Source of the DNA: Candidatus Villigracilaceae bacterium
Lineage (GTDB): Bacteria > Chloroflexota > Anaerolineae > Anaerolineales > Villigracilaceae
Direction of reading: 5' to 3'
Assembly: GCA_026645935.1 (NCBI GenBank)
Contig: JAPKMP010000008.1
Location: forward strand, 62,001-126,000
DNA length: 64,000 nt
A program made the position numbers and the translations under genes. This document shows, piece after piece, positions 26,987-35,749 of the stretch. Under the pieces are notes generated by a model. The model worked only from the letters and a program-made list of their open reading frames with translations, was not told the DNA's origin and ran no database searches. Position 1 is the stretch's first letter. Every line of letters begins with the position of its first letter.

Positions 26987-29260
26987 CTACATGCGGGAGC
27001 GCTTCTGTAAAAACGATCTGATCGCCAGGATGACAATGATCAAAACGATAAGACCAATCCCGATCATCATCGCTGATGGTATCCAATCTCGATTGTGAGA
27101 TGGCGATGTATTTTGAGAATCCGGTTCAGGAGTCACATTTATGCTGACATCCGGTGTTTCTTCCGCCGAGGGGGGGATGCCTGAAATCGGGAATACTCGC
27201 GTATCAGAAGCCAAGATTTGGAGTCCATTGACAATTACGAAATTTCCAGAAATCTGGGAACGCAGGGCAGCATCGGTCATGGCCGCCACAGCCCAAATCT
27301 CACCTTGAGTGGAATTACCCAACAGCGCAATAATGACATTCTCGGGGTTCCAGGGCGAAACCATCAACTCGATATAACCTAAAGGCACATCCACCGGGAT
27401 ATCAAAGATCACCCTGAGATTGCCTTCAACGGCGCTGTCGCTGCCCGTCTCAAAAGGAACCGGCAGAACCCGACTAATCTCATCGACAACAGGCAATTGA
27501 CTCGGCCTGCCAATCAAAATTACATTGTAATCCTTGCGACGATCTTCAGGGAAATCATCTCCATAGAAAGCGGATAACGTGACAATTGGTGGGTTTGCTT
27601 CGGATGCCAGGTATGATGCGATTTTCACCGCACCACGCCAGCCTTCGAGATCATTCTCTGGCAAGACAAATGCCGTGCTGTTCAATTCAAAATCAAAGAT
27701 AAACGGCGCTGGGTAATCCGCCAAGTTAACCGCGGTGCTTATATCTGTCTGTTTTTGGATCAAAGGAACACTCAGCACCGAATCATCCCAAATGTTTATC
27801 CAAAAACCCCGAGTTTCGGGCGGGGTACAAACGTCCTCTGGGTATATGTATGCTTGAACTTCCAGCCGATTGACACCCGGTACGACGGCTGATTGCGGAA
27901 TATCTATCTTAACCTGGTTTATTGCGTTTTTGGCAGTTTCGGGATCGAATCGAACACTTCCGATCGGAACACCGTTCAACATCAAGATAATTCCTGACTG
28001 ATCGAAATCCATCAAAGCTGAATGACCATAAGCAAGCTGAAAATAAGCGTTATCTGAAACCGTCCAACCGAGCGGGACCTGGAATCCATAAGTTTCCACA
28101 TTAAAACCCCTGAACGTGAACATTCTGTTCGCATATCCCATACTGGAAAGGGTTCGTGTTTCGGAAGTGGAAGCAGTCAGCAGGGTTGCTTGAGGCGGTT
28201 TGACATCCTCGACAACAGCCAGGTTCATGAAACGATGAGGGAGAATAATACCCGTACTTAGTGCCTGGGCAGCCTTGATCACACCCGCGTCAGAATTCCC
28301 CGACACGATAACAACAACACTGGAAACATTCCACGGCGAATTGATCACCTGGATCACGCCCGCATCTGCGACCCCGGCTAAAACTTGGAACTTATCGCCA
28401 GTCGGAGGAGCAGGCAAGCCCAGGTTTTCCAGGATAGTGAAGGCAGACGGCTTGCCAACCAGGATCAAATGATTCGATGCTTGTTGTTCCGGTGTCAATG
28501 CGCTCACCGTCGTTGCATCGATCGGCAAATCATTTCCACTGATATTACCCAGCCCCCCTGCCACAGTTAATGCAGCCTGTAATTCAGCCGCTGAAGGTTG
28601 ATTTGGAAGCACGATCAGGGCAGATTCTTGCACGAAGGTACCTTGATACAATATCTTTGGAAGGTCGACGATATCTGGCGAAGGTGCAACAATACGATGT
28701 GGCAGGGAAAAATATGATGTTGGATGTATCAGCAAGCTGAAATCCTGATCGACATAACAAAAGTCACCAGCATCAAGCTCCGCATAAAACGCCATGCGCC
28801 CATCGGAAAGATTGGACGTAAAGGCCCCTAAAGGGATCTGTAAAACCGCTTGGACATTGCCGTTTTCATTCAGATTCAGGACACCGAGTACTATATCATT
28901 AAAGTAAATGGTCAAAGTGCCGCCTCCGGCCGCCAACGGATATCCAAACTCGGATGAGAAAATCCTGTTCTGGCTGACCGTCATATCCAAGTGGAGTTCC
29001 GCACCAGTCGATAACTCCCATGAATTTGGAATTGCGAAAGTAAAATAGGCTGAATCAAAGGGTCCTGAAAGAGGAATATCACCTTCCTGAAAGATCCTGA
29101 AGGGCACCTCGGTTGCATCCATACTGATCACATCCTCGGTAGGCGTCACCTGAACCAAGGGGGACTCCAACCTTTGAGCGTCAACTGAGATGAACTGGCT
29201 AAACAACAAACCTGAAGACAAAATCACCAATAATGTAAGTCTTGTTAACTTCTTACTCAT
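26987..29260 (-). CDS. BcsB-like cellulose synthase regulatory-subunit family protein
   Basis: 757 residues matching the BcsB family. There is a signal peptide (about residues 1-28), two repeats of a carbohydrate-binding-like domain plus a ferredoxin-like domain (FTFAIPNSWEL near 70 and FQVPLGWTVSDNAYFQLAY near 395), a proline/serine-rich linker, and one C-terminal transmembrane helix (about 727-750) with a basic tail. BcsB normally sits in the periplasm, contacts the catalytic subunit BcsA and guides the glucan out. No BcsA-like synthase is present in the window, so it may serve the polymer made here or a synthase coded elsewhere. It is 36 bp downstream of the Wzz-GGDEF gene. Confidence 0.8.
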   Translation of the reverse strand: MSKKLTRLTLLVILSSGLLFSQFISVDAQRLESPLVQVTPTEDVISMDATEVPFRIFQEGDIPLSGPFDSAYFTFAIPNSWELSTGAELHLDMTVSQNRIFSSEFGYPLAAGGGTLTIYFNDIVLGVLNLNENGNVQAVLQIPLGAFTSNLSDGRMAFYAELDAGDFCYVDQDFSLLIHPTSYFSLPHRIVAPSPDIVDLPKILYQGTFVQESALIVLPNQPSAAELQAALTVAGGLGNISGNDLPIDATTVSALTPEQQASNHLILVGKPSAFTILENLGLPAPPTGDKFQVLAGVADAGVIQVINSPWNVSSVVVIVSGNSDAGVIKAAQALSTGIILPHRFMNLAVVEDVKPPQATLLTASTSETRTLSSMGYANRMFTFRGFNVETYGFQVPLGWTVSDNAYFQLAYGHSALMDFDQSGIILMLNGVPIGSVRFDPETAKNAINQVKIDIPQSAVVPGVNRLEVQAYIYPEDVCTPPETRGFWINIWDDSVLSVPLIQKQTDISTAVNLADYPAPFIFDFELNSTAFVLPENDLEGWRGAVKIASYLASEANPPIVTLSAFYGDDFPEDRRKDYNVILIGRPSQLPVVDEISRVLPVPFETGSDSAVEGNLRVIFDIPVDVPLGYIELMVSPWNPENVIIALLGNSTQGEIWAVAAMTDAALRSQISGNFVIVNGLQILASDTRVFPISGIPPSAEETPDVSINVTPEPDSQNTSPSHNRDWIPSAMMIGIGLIVLIIVILAIRSFLQKRSRM

Positions 29261-29296
29261 GGTTTCTCCTTGTATATATCAAATGCCACGTGCTAC

Positions 29297-30430
29297 CTAT
29301 TTCTGCACCTCAGTATTCCAAAATGGGTTTTTTATTTCCCACACGTAGACGGGGGCTGCTTTGTCTTTGCGCGCATTTTCCAGAGCCCCAACAGCTTTCT
29401 CCAATAATTCCTCAGGAGTAATGTTTAAACTATACTCAGCACCACCGATATAAGGTCTAAGGTCAATTGACAAATCCAAGTGCCGTAAAATTACCGGGAA
29501 GGAAAGCATTGTAGATATGCGATTGAATATCCCTTTGGCCGCAGGTCCCGGCGTTTTGGGAAGAATGACAAGAAAGCTGTTGTTGCTCCAACGCCCAATA
29601 ATATCGTGGCCCCGCAGTTCATTTTGTAGCGTAGTTGTGACCTGTCTTAAGATATTCTGATACCCGGCTGTTGGAAGGGTGTCTTCAAGATCAATCAACC
29701 CCCCCAGCTCTATAACCCCTGCAGACAAAACACCCTCTGGGTTTTGCGTCAGTTCATCTTCCAAAATCTTTTTAATGGTGCGGTGGTTATACACACCTGT
29801 AATGGGATCAACCTGGAAGCGGCGACGATACGCGTCAAATGAGGTCATTAGTTGATCCCGAACGATGGCCAACACGCCGCCAAGCAACAAACCTATACCA
29901 AAGGCTAAAACCGAATCGCGGATCGGCTGCGGACTCTCGGGTACATCCGGGGGACGCGCCTCATCCAAAAAGTCGAAGCGATAAAAATCATTCAAAAGCG
30001 ATGTAAATATTATTGCTTGATTCCCAATGGAATTTGCCAACTCAGCGGTAATTTCAGGGTTTGGTCCAGTTACGCTCAATTCGATGACACTGGAGTTTGG
30101 AAGCACTTGAACTTCATAGGCATAATCTTCCATTTCTTTCTGGGTACGACCGATATTATTCAGAGCATCCAGGTAGATTCGATCACTTTTCATTACCTCC
30201 ATATATGTGGTAATCACCGTTTGGTTACCTAATATATCCAATCCCCACAATCCCAAATCGGGACTGCCGGGTAAAACATTTTTTGGATTAAGGATAAAAC
30301 GCGCCACCGCCTTATATTGTGGAGTAACAACATAGGAAGCACCAAGCGCCGCCACCACAGCTACCAATGCTGTCAGCAAGATCACCCACCAACCACGTTT
30401 CAACATCTGTAAATACAAGCGAATTTCCAT
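29297..30430 (-). CDS. Wzz-type chain-length protein fused to a degenerate GGDEF domain
   Basis: 377 residues with an unusual fusion. Residues 1-195 are a Wzz/Wzc N-terminal domain: basic start, transmembrane helix at about 14-36, periplasmic part, a proline-rich segment (PPDVPESPQP), and a second helix at about 170-191. Residues 205-355 are a cytoplasmic GGDEF-like domain beginning DPITGVYNHR. The active-site GGDEF position reads SNNSF (282-286), so cyclase activity is very unlikely. The I-site RxxD is kept as RGHD (273-276), so c-di-GMP could still bind. The usual BY-kinase domain is absent. AGGAGG lies eight bases before the ATG. It is the first gene of the export operon (Wzz-GGDEF, BcsB-like, ligase/polymerase, flippase, GT4). 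Confidence 0.85.
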   Translation of the reverse strand: MEIRLYLQMLKRGWWVILLTALVAVVAALGASYVVTPQYKAVARFILNPKNVLPGSPDLGLWGLDILGNQTVITTYMEVMKSDRIYLDALNNIGRTQKEMEDYAYEVQVLPNSSVIELSVTGPNPEITAELANSIGNQAIIFTSLLNDFYRFDFLDEARPPDVPESPQPIRDSVLAFGIGLLLGGVLAIVRDQLMTSFDAYRRRFQVDPITGVYNHRTIKKILEDELTQNPEGVLSAGVIELGGLIDLEDTLPTAGYQNILRQVTTTLQNELRGHDIIGRWSNNSFLVILPKTPGPAAKGIFNRISTMLSFPVILRHLDLSIDLRPYIGGAEYSLNITPEELLEKAVGALENARKDKAAPVYVWEIKNPFWNTEVQK

Positions 30431-30677
30431 AACGAGAACCTCCTAGACCAGTTTTCGATTTCAATCCGGACAGGATTTATAAGTAAAGAAGACAACCCTG
30501 GCAGATTTCTCATTCAGGGTGTTTTCCTCCAGACCAAAGTTGAACCAACTCATGATAAGGATAACCAACCGGGTGGTACTGACAATCTTCCTTAGTATGT
30601 ATGGAAGCATCCATGCGTCCAGCTAAGCCACTTGACTCTACCATAATTTAGTCCTTTTCTGGAAGCTGTTATAAAAT

Positions 30678-31400
30678 TTAAAATAGATTAGCAATGGTAT
30701 CGATGCAGGTTTGTAAATTGGCAAAAGTCAGAAAGTGAAGGCTGCAAATGGATTCAGGTAACCTTTCGAAATCATGAGCCAATCGGCAAAAACGAGCTAC
30801 CCACCCAAAACTACAATCGCCAAACCATCGTCTGGATAGAAAATCAAATTCTTTCATGAATTCTGGTATTTTTGCAACAACCAAGTCAATCCCGGCTGCC
30901 CGATCATCTTGTTTGAATCCATCACCTATGTTGTCTTTATCACCATGAGAAATTTTGAGCTGAGTCTTGCGTTGCTAACTGTATGACGTCTGCCAATTCC
31001 TTCATGGGTGCGCGTTGTTGATCGTTTTCCGGCGTGGCATGTGCAGCCAGCAATAATACATTTGCGTCTACCGCAAGAAGGAATTTGTTGCATTTTCGCT
31101 ACTTGCGGGAGTGGATTGGGAGGTGCGGCCATCGAGGATCGCTGCCTGAAGCAGCTCATTCTTACCTATTGCTGATCGGATCAAATTTCGTAAGCCATGA
31201 ATCATGGCCAATACATCAGCCTCAATCCAAAGAGATGAACTTGTTGATAGATGGCGTACCTGGCTGGTAAGTCATGGGCGCACTGCCAAGAATCTATTCT
31301 CTTCAAAATCAAAAGGAGCAATAAATGCCCATCCTTAACCATTACACGGAACATGCTTCTGTTAACATTTGTCGAGACTATTTGCGCCCATCCGCCGAGA
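30678..31400 (-). pseudogene. IS5-family transposase remnant
   Basis: Minus-strand fragments in shifting frames match an IS5-group transposase in the right order: CAHDLPARYAIYQQ (the CQWR-LP-DFPPW-TVY region), AAILDGRTSQSTP (the AAILDSRTVQSTPE region), LAAHATPENDQQRA (the DTLG-LLA-HVTPAN-QDR region), and RRWFGDCSFGWVARFCRL followed by AHDFERLPES (the [25 protein letters not shown] C-terminus). At least four frame shifts or stops break it. The catalytic E of the C-terminal ERTF motif reads D (GDCS). No terminal repeats are identified. Confidence 0.8.
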
Positions 31401-31424
31401 GTGTGGTCGCATTTTCAGGTTATT

Positions 31425-31883
31425 GGGTTCAACGGCATTAGTGTTGATGGTGCGGTGACAGGCAGGGCTAGCAAGGCAGCGATCGCCTGCTGTTGAGTTT
31501 TGAAGACATTTCCGTCTTATTTGGCATGGATAAGGAGTAAAACTCAAAATCTGCGAATGTTGGAGTGCCTCAAACCCTCAGCCTTTGCGCCAAGTTCGGG
31601 ATCGGCGATATTGGGCAGGGCAGAAAAAAAAGTCTTGATTGTATCTACACGAAATATTGATGGCGATGAAAGCTGCGGCACTCATACCTACGTTTCCGGT
31701 CCGGACAATGATGCCGAAAAGAAATTGCAGATTGCACACAAGCATTGGGCAATTGAAAATAAGTTACGTTTAGCGCTGGATGTGGAATCGAACGAAGATC
31801 GAGGCGGTGTTCGGAAATATCAGAAGCCTGAATATCCCTCTGCCTGGAGACAGATTGCGCACAATTTATTCAGCCAGGAATAA
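31425..31883 (+). pseudogene. ISAs1-family transposase remnant
   Basis: Plus-strand fragments match an ISAs1 transposase: NGISVDGAVTGRASKAAIA (the core aspartate segment, normally IAIDGKTLRGS-D---KAAIH), then after an internal deletion HKHWAIENKLRLALDV, SNEDRGGVRKYQKPE and RQIAHNLFSQE (the C-terminal HW-IEN-LHWVLDV---ED-S-IR block). It lies back to back with the IS5 remnant. The frame from 31500 is open, but the DNA-binding part and the middle are missing. Confidence 0.75.
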
Positions 31884-32157
31884 ACTTTCAGCGGCGGTAC
31901 CCACGCCAAACCAACCCAAGCTGCCCGAAATGGCCAAGTCCGTCTCAATTTCGTCGCCATGGTAAATGAGATTCAATTATCTTGTTCCAACTTTTTCATA
32001 ATGGCTTGACAAGACCGTTTTTTTGCACGTGGATTCGACGAAAGGCACGGAATCCTTCATAAAAAAGACAGAAATTCCATCCGATCCGTGAAATCCGTGT
32101 ACCCAAACTTTTAATTTTTGTTTCTTGGGAAAGCCATGATTACTTTGTTTGTGCTAA
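31884..32157. other. Spacer between the ISAs1 remnant and the response-regulator promoter
   Basis: About 270 bases with no gene or clear repeat. The region 30431-30677 on the other side of the IS remnants is likewise empty apart from the ribosome binding site of the Wzz-GGDEF gene. Confidence 0.3.
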
Positions 32158-32186
32158 TTGTAAGGTATTCTGGTTTGTGTTATTAT
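32158..32186 (+). promoter_or_regulatory. Promoter of the response-regulator gene
   Basis: TTGTAA, a 17-base spacer and TATTAT. Initiation would fall near 32193, downstream of an in-frame TTG at 32118, which rules that start out and supports the TTG at 32226 with GGGAG eight bases ahead. Confidence 0.5.
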
Positions 32187-32225
32187 TCTGGCGCAGAGTT
32201 ATACTATTTCTCTGGGAGAAATCTT

Positions 32226-32933
32226 TTGGGAAAAATCATTTTATTGATCGATGACGATCAGGATGTAGGGCGGCTGGTGGAAGTCATCCTCAGTCCCATG
32301 GGTTTTACAGTCTATCAGGCATTTACCGGGTTGGATGGGTTGCGAAGATCGTACGAACTTCATCCCGACCTTGTGATTCTGGATGTCATGATGCCTGACC
32401 TGAACGGCTTCGATGTCTGTATCCGATTACGAGAAATGTCCAGTGTACCTATACTAATGTTGACTGCCTACTCCAATGAGAAGGAAATGTTGCGCGGTTT
32501 TAGCGTTGGAGTGGACGACTTTGTAAAAAAACCCTTCAATAAGAATGAGTTGGAAGCCCGAGTTCGGGCTTTGCTACGCCGATCCACCTCCCGCGAATCA
32601 TCATCTTCCCATCCATACATCCATGCTTACGAAGATCCGATTTTGGCGATTGATCTTTCGTTGCAAACCGTAAAAATCAAGGGCAAGGTTGTTGAATTGA
32701 CGCCCCGGGAATATAGCCTTTTAGCTTATTTGGTCCGCCAGCAGGGTAAAATTGTCTCGAAACGCGAATTAGCTAGGGAAGTTTGGGGCGATCAGACACC
32801 TTCAGGCATATCAAACACTTCACTTTATGTGTTCTACCTTCGTAAAAAAATACAGGATGGGGAACACGGGCATCGGTATATACAGACCCAATGGGGTCGC
32901 GGCTACTGGTTTGAACCGCGTGAAGAAAAGTAA
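32226..32933 (+). CDS. OmpR/PhoB-family response regulator
   Basis: 235-residue two-domain regulator. The receiver domain has the acidic pair in LIDDDQD (D9-D11), the phospho-acceptor aspartate D53 in LVILDVMMP, T80 in MLTAYS and K102 in VKKPF. The C-terminal winged helix carries LTPREYSLLAYLVRQQG and the recognition-region segment SNTSLYVFYLRKKI. No histidine kinase lies next to it, so it is an orphan in this window. It may control the glycan genes on either side, which is inferred from position only. The TTG start is chosen from the promoter and Shine-Dalgarno positions. Confidence 0.88.
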   Translation: MGKIILLIDDDQDVGRLVEVILSPMGFTVYQAFTGLDGLRRSYELHPDLVILDVMMPDLNGFDVCIRLREMSSVPILMLTAYSNEKEMLRGFSVGVDDFVKKPFNKNELEARVRALLRRSTSRESSSSHPYIHAYEDPILAIDLSLQTVKIKGKVVELTPREYSLLAYLVRQQGKIVSKRELAREVWGDQTPSGISNTSLYVFYLRKKIQDGEHGHRYIQTQWGRGYWFEPREEK

Positions 32934-33307
32934 AAGCTCGCAGGCGGGGTTAAACGAAAATCAAATAAAAATCAAAAACTTTTAAAAAATTTATCCACTA
33001 TTATTCTGAAAACCCTATGGTTGGCCGTAGTCCCTAATTAGGCAGGCAGCGCGTATTCAACCGCCACGTAGGCAGAAGTCAAGATAAAGCATGCTTATGC
33101 CTACCGCCGCGGAATCTCGTCAGGAAACCTCGAATACCTTTCCCAATCGCGGCACTGCCTTAGCGGAACAAGAACGCAAAATTATTAATTGTGGCTGGTA
33201 GCAGAAATCATCATGGTCGCGCAGCGTTCTTTCACTATAGCGCGATTCTTGCAATTCAGATGAATTTATTTCCAGGTTTACAGACAAGCAACTTGGGCTA
33301 ATCATCA
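32934..33307. other. Intergenic region before the sugar transferase
   Basis: 374 bases with no supported gene. The first part is AT-rich. A perfect palindrome AAGCATGCTT near 33090 could be a regulator site, but nothing links it to the response regulator. No strong terminator or promoter is visible. Confidence 0.3.
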
Positions 33308-34114
33308 ATGGAACCAAAGTATGTATTTTTTTCTAATCATGAGCTTGTCAAAAGGATAAATAGAATGCAGGATCAAATGGACTTAAAGCGAGTAAATGAG
33401 CCCGGTTTAAATTTGGCTGCGCTTCTACGTGAGGGATATGTCATTCACTATTTCGTCAAACGAACTTTTGATATTTTGATCGCCGGAAGTTTATTAATTT
33501 TCTTGCTGCCGGTCATGGGGGCGATAGCCCTCCTCATCTATTTATATTCCCCTGGTCCGATATTTTTCAAACAGGAACGGGTTGGAGCAAAGCGGGTTCG
33601 ACGTGGCAACGTCTTTTATTGGGAACGCGCAAATTTCATCCTGTACAAGTTTCGCACCATGAAGGTCAATGGAGATGAGTCTGTTCATCGGGCCTACGTG
33701 CAAGCTTTGATCCAGCATGATCATGATACAATCAGGGAGATCCAAGGAGAGAAATCACTGGTTCGAAAACTTATAAACGATCCGCGCATTTTCCTGCCGG
33801 GCAAGTACCTGAGAAAATTCAGCCTTGATGAGCTTCCCCAGCTTTGGAATGTGTTACGAGGTGATATGAGCATGATCGGACCCCGTCCGGCTCTACCCTA
33901 CGAAGTCGAGGTTTACAAACCCTGGCATTTACAACGATTGGAAGCCCAACCTGGAATTTCAGGGCTACAACAGGTTACTGCTCGCTGTACAGCAGATTTT
34001 GACGAACAGGTTAAACTTGATATTGAATATATTAAACAACCGTCGATCTGGCTGGATTTAAAAATCGCGCTGAAGACCCCTTTAATAATATTATCAACCA
34101 AAGGAGCAGGATAA
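33308..34114 (+). CDS. Undecaprenyl-phosphate sugar phosphotransferase (bacterial sugar transferase family)
   Basis: 268-residue monotopic phosphoglycosyl transferase. After an N-terminal region of about 45 residues there is one hydrophobic membrane hairpin (KRTFDILIAGSLLIFLLP). The catalytic domain follows, with SPGPIFFKQERVG, FRTMKVN, the Asp-Glu pair in FSLDELPQLWNVLRGD, and MSMIGPRPALP. This enzyme class starts a repeat by moving a sugar phosphate from a UDP-sugar onto undecaprenyl phosphate. It lacks the extra N-terminal domain of WbaP/WcaJ, so it is close to the PglC-type core. An internal ATG at 33365 has a better AAGGA site and could be the true start. Confidence 0.88.
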   Translation: MEPKYVFFSNHELVKRINRMQDQMDLKRVNEPGLNLAALLREGYVIHYFVKRTFDILIAGSLLIFLLPVMGAIALLIYLYSPGPIFFKQERVGAKRVRRGNVFYWERANFILYKFRTMKVNGDESVHRAYVQALIQHDHDTIREIQGEKSLVRKLINDPRIFLPGKYLRKFSLDELPQLWNVLRGDMSMIGPRPALPYEVEVYKPWHLQRLEAQPGISGLQQVTARCTADFDEQVKLDIEYIKQPSIWLDLKIALKTPLIILSTKGAG

Positions 34115-34138
34115 CATCGCAGTAAAGGAGAAAACGCT

Positions 34139-35188
34139 ATGAAGACTGTCAAGGTGGGCGTAATCGGTTTTGGATATTGGGGTCCAAATCTGGCTCGAAA
34201 TTTCTTCGATTTGCCCTCGGCAGAACTTGTTGCCATTGCCGATCTTAAGGAAGATCGTTTACAACGGGCTCGCTCCTTTTATCCGGAGGTTCGCACAACT
34301 ACGAATTATATGGATTTGTTCAATATGGATTTGGATGCGGTTGTCGTTTCCGTTCCTCCAGCTTTACATTATCCTATTGCAAAACATTGCCTGGAAAACG
34401 GTTTGCATGTGCTAATCGAAAAACCAATGACGCAAAGCAGTGAACATGCTGAAGAGTTGATCCGCAAGGCTGAATCCAAGGAATTGGTACTCATGGTCGG
34501 TCATACCTTTGTGTACAATTCTGCGGTTGTCGCGTTGAAAAAATTCATTGACAGCGGGGAACTTGGAGATATTTATTATATAGATACGGCCAGATTGAAT
34601 CTCGGGCTGTTTCAACGCGATTCGAACGTTCTTTGGGATCTCGCCCCGCACGACATATCCATATTGTTGTTTCTTCTTGGACAGGACCCTGTATCGATAA
34701 GTGCATATGGCGCACCGTGTGTGATTGATAATATTTTCGATGTCGCCTATTTAAATCTTATTTTTCCAAATCAGGTACCAGCCCATATCCATGTTTCATG
34801 GCTCGACCCCTGCAAAGTACGCCGGATTACTGTAGTTGGCAGTAAAAAGATGATCGTTTTCAATGATGTGGAGAATGAGCAAAAGCTCAAGATTTATGAT
34901 AAAGGTGTAGATGCCCCGGAGTATACCGATGGTTTCGGTGAATTTCACTGGAATTATCGATCGGGAGATATACTCATTCCAAAGATTCGGGTGTCCGAGC
35001 CATTGCGACAGGAATGTCATCATTTTCTCGACAGTATTATTAATAAGACCCGGCCAGAGAGCGATGGTCATAACGGGTTAAGGGTCGTAAAAATCATTGA
35101 GGCGGCAGAGAATTCACTACGAAACCAATCATCCAAGGAGATCTTTGCATGGGATACCCTGAATATGCCCGCATTGCGCCAGATGTGA
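34139..35188 (+). CDS. Gfo/Idh/MocA family oxidoreductase (WlbA/WbpB-like)
   Basis: 349-residue NAD-dependent oxidoreductase. The dinucleotide motif is [13 protein letters not shown], and the catalytic lysine lies in LIEKPMT near residue 98. The second half has [16 protein letters not shown], with the histidine that usually acts in catalysis. Followed by a hexapeptide acetyltransferase and a DegT aminotransferase, it fits the 3-dehydrogenase that oxidises UDP-GlcNAc-uronic acid at C-3 in the pathway to 2,3-diacetamido-2,3-dideoxy-glucuronic acid. AAAGGAG precedes the ATG. The last 40 bases overlap the next gene. Confidence 0.87.
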   Translation: MKTVKVGVIGFGYWGPNLARNFFDLPSAELVAIADLKEDRLQRARSFYPEVRTTTNYMDLFNMDLDAVVVSVPPALHYPIAKHCLENGLHVLIEKPMTQSSEHAEELIRKAESKELVLMVGHTFVYNSAVVALKKFIDSGELGDIYYIDTARLNLGLFQRDSNVLWDLAPHDISILLFLLGQDPVSISAYGAPCVIDNIFDVAYLNLIFPNQVPAHIHVSWLDPCKVRRITVVGSKKMIVFNDVENEQKLKIYDKGVDAPEYTDGFGEFHWNYRSGDILIPKIRVSEPLRQECHHFLDSIINKTRPESDGHNGLRVVKIIEAAENSLRNQSSKEIFAWDTLNMPALRQM

Positions 35189-35622
35189 AACTTGGACGGG
35201 ATGTAAAAATATACGCTTTCGTCAATCTGTACGGCTGTGAAATTGACGATGAAAGCCGTGTCGGCGCGTTTGTTGAGATTCAAAAAGGGGTAAAAATTGG
35301 CAAGCGAGTGAAAGTTTCCAGCCATACCTTCATTTGTGAAGGTGTGACAGTCGAAGACGAGGTTTTTATCGGGCACGGCGTCATGTTTATCAACGATAAA
35401 TATCCCCACGCCACCACCGAGACGGGCGGGCTTCAAACGGAGGCCGATTGGGTCTGTATTCCTACTCGTATTCGAAAACGCGCTTCCATTGGGAGCAATG
35501 CAACCATCCTCTGCGGCGTAACTGTTGGGGAAGGAGCGCTGGTAGGGGCGGGGAGTGTCGTGACCCGGGATGTCCCTGCAGGGACAGTCGTCGCTGGAAA
35601 CCCCGCGCGTGTTATTAGATAA
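35149..35622 (+). CDS. Left-handed beta-helix N-acetyltransferase (WbpD-like)
   Basis: 157-residue acyltransferase made of hexapeptide repeats (for example [19 protein letters not shown] and [17 protein letters not shown]), ending in the typical [11 protein letters not shown]. The conserved histidine and the loop with [11 protein letters not shown] match WbpD/WlbB enzymes, which acetylate the 3-amino group of a UDP-2-acetamido-3-amino-uronic acid. The gene overlaps the preceding oxidoreductase by 40 bases; AAGGAG eight bases before the ATG supports this start. Confidence 0.87.
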   Translation: MGYPEYARIAPDVKLGRDVKIYAFVNLYGCEIDDESRVGAFVEIQKGVKIGKRVKVSSHTFICEGVTVEDEVFIGHGVMFINDKYPHATTETGGLQTEADWVCIPTRIRKRASIGSNATILCGVTVGEGALVGAGSVVTRDVPAGTVVAGNPARVIR

Positions 35623-35749
35623 AAATCCTGATTATCTTATCTGATTCTGTTTGATTTTTTTGGCAAAAGCCCGCATCCGACCGCGTTTTTTCAGCTTCCC
35701 AAAACCAAAGTGTAAGGCAATTATTTAAAAAACCATAAAGCGAGGAACG

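Noticed and set aside
32118-32225. 36-codon N-terminal extension of the response regulator
   Set aside because: A good promoter (32158-32186) lies inside it and a Shine-Dalgarno precedes the TTG at 32226.
33085-33105. Palindrome AAGCATGCTT upstream of the sugar transferase as an operator
   Set aside because: Single short palindrome with no second copy near other glycan promoters that I could find; too weak to call.
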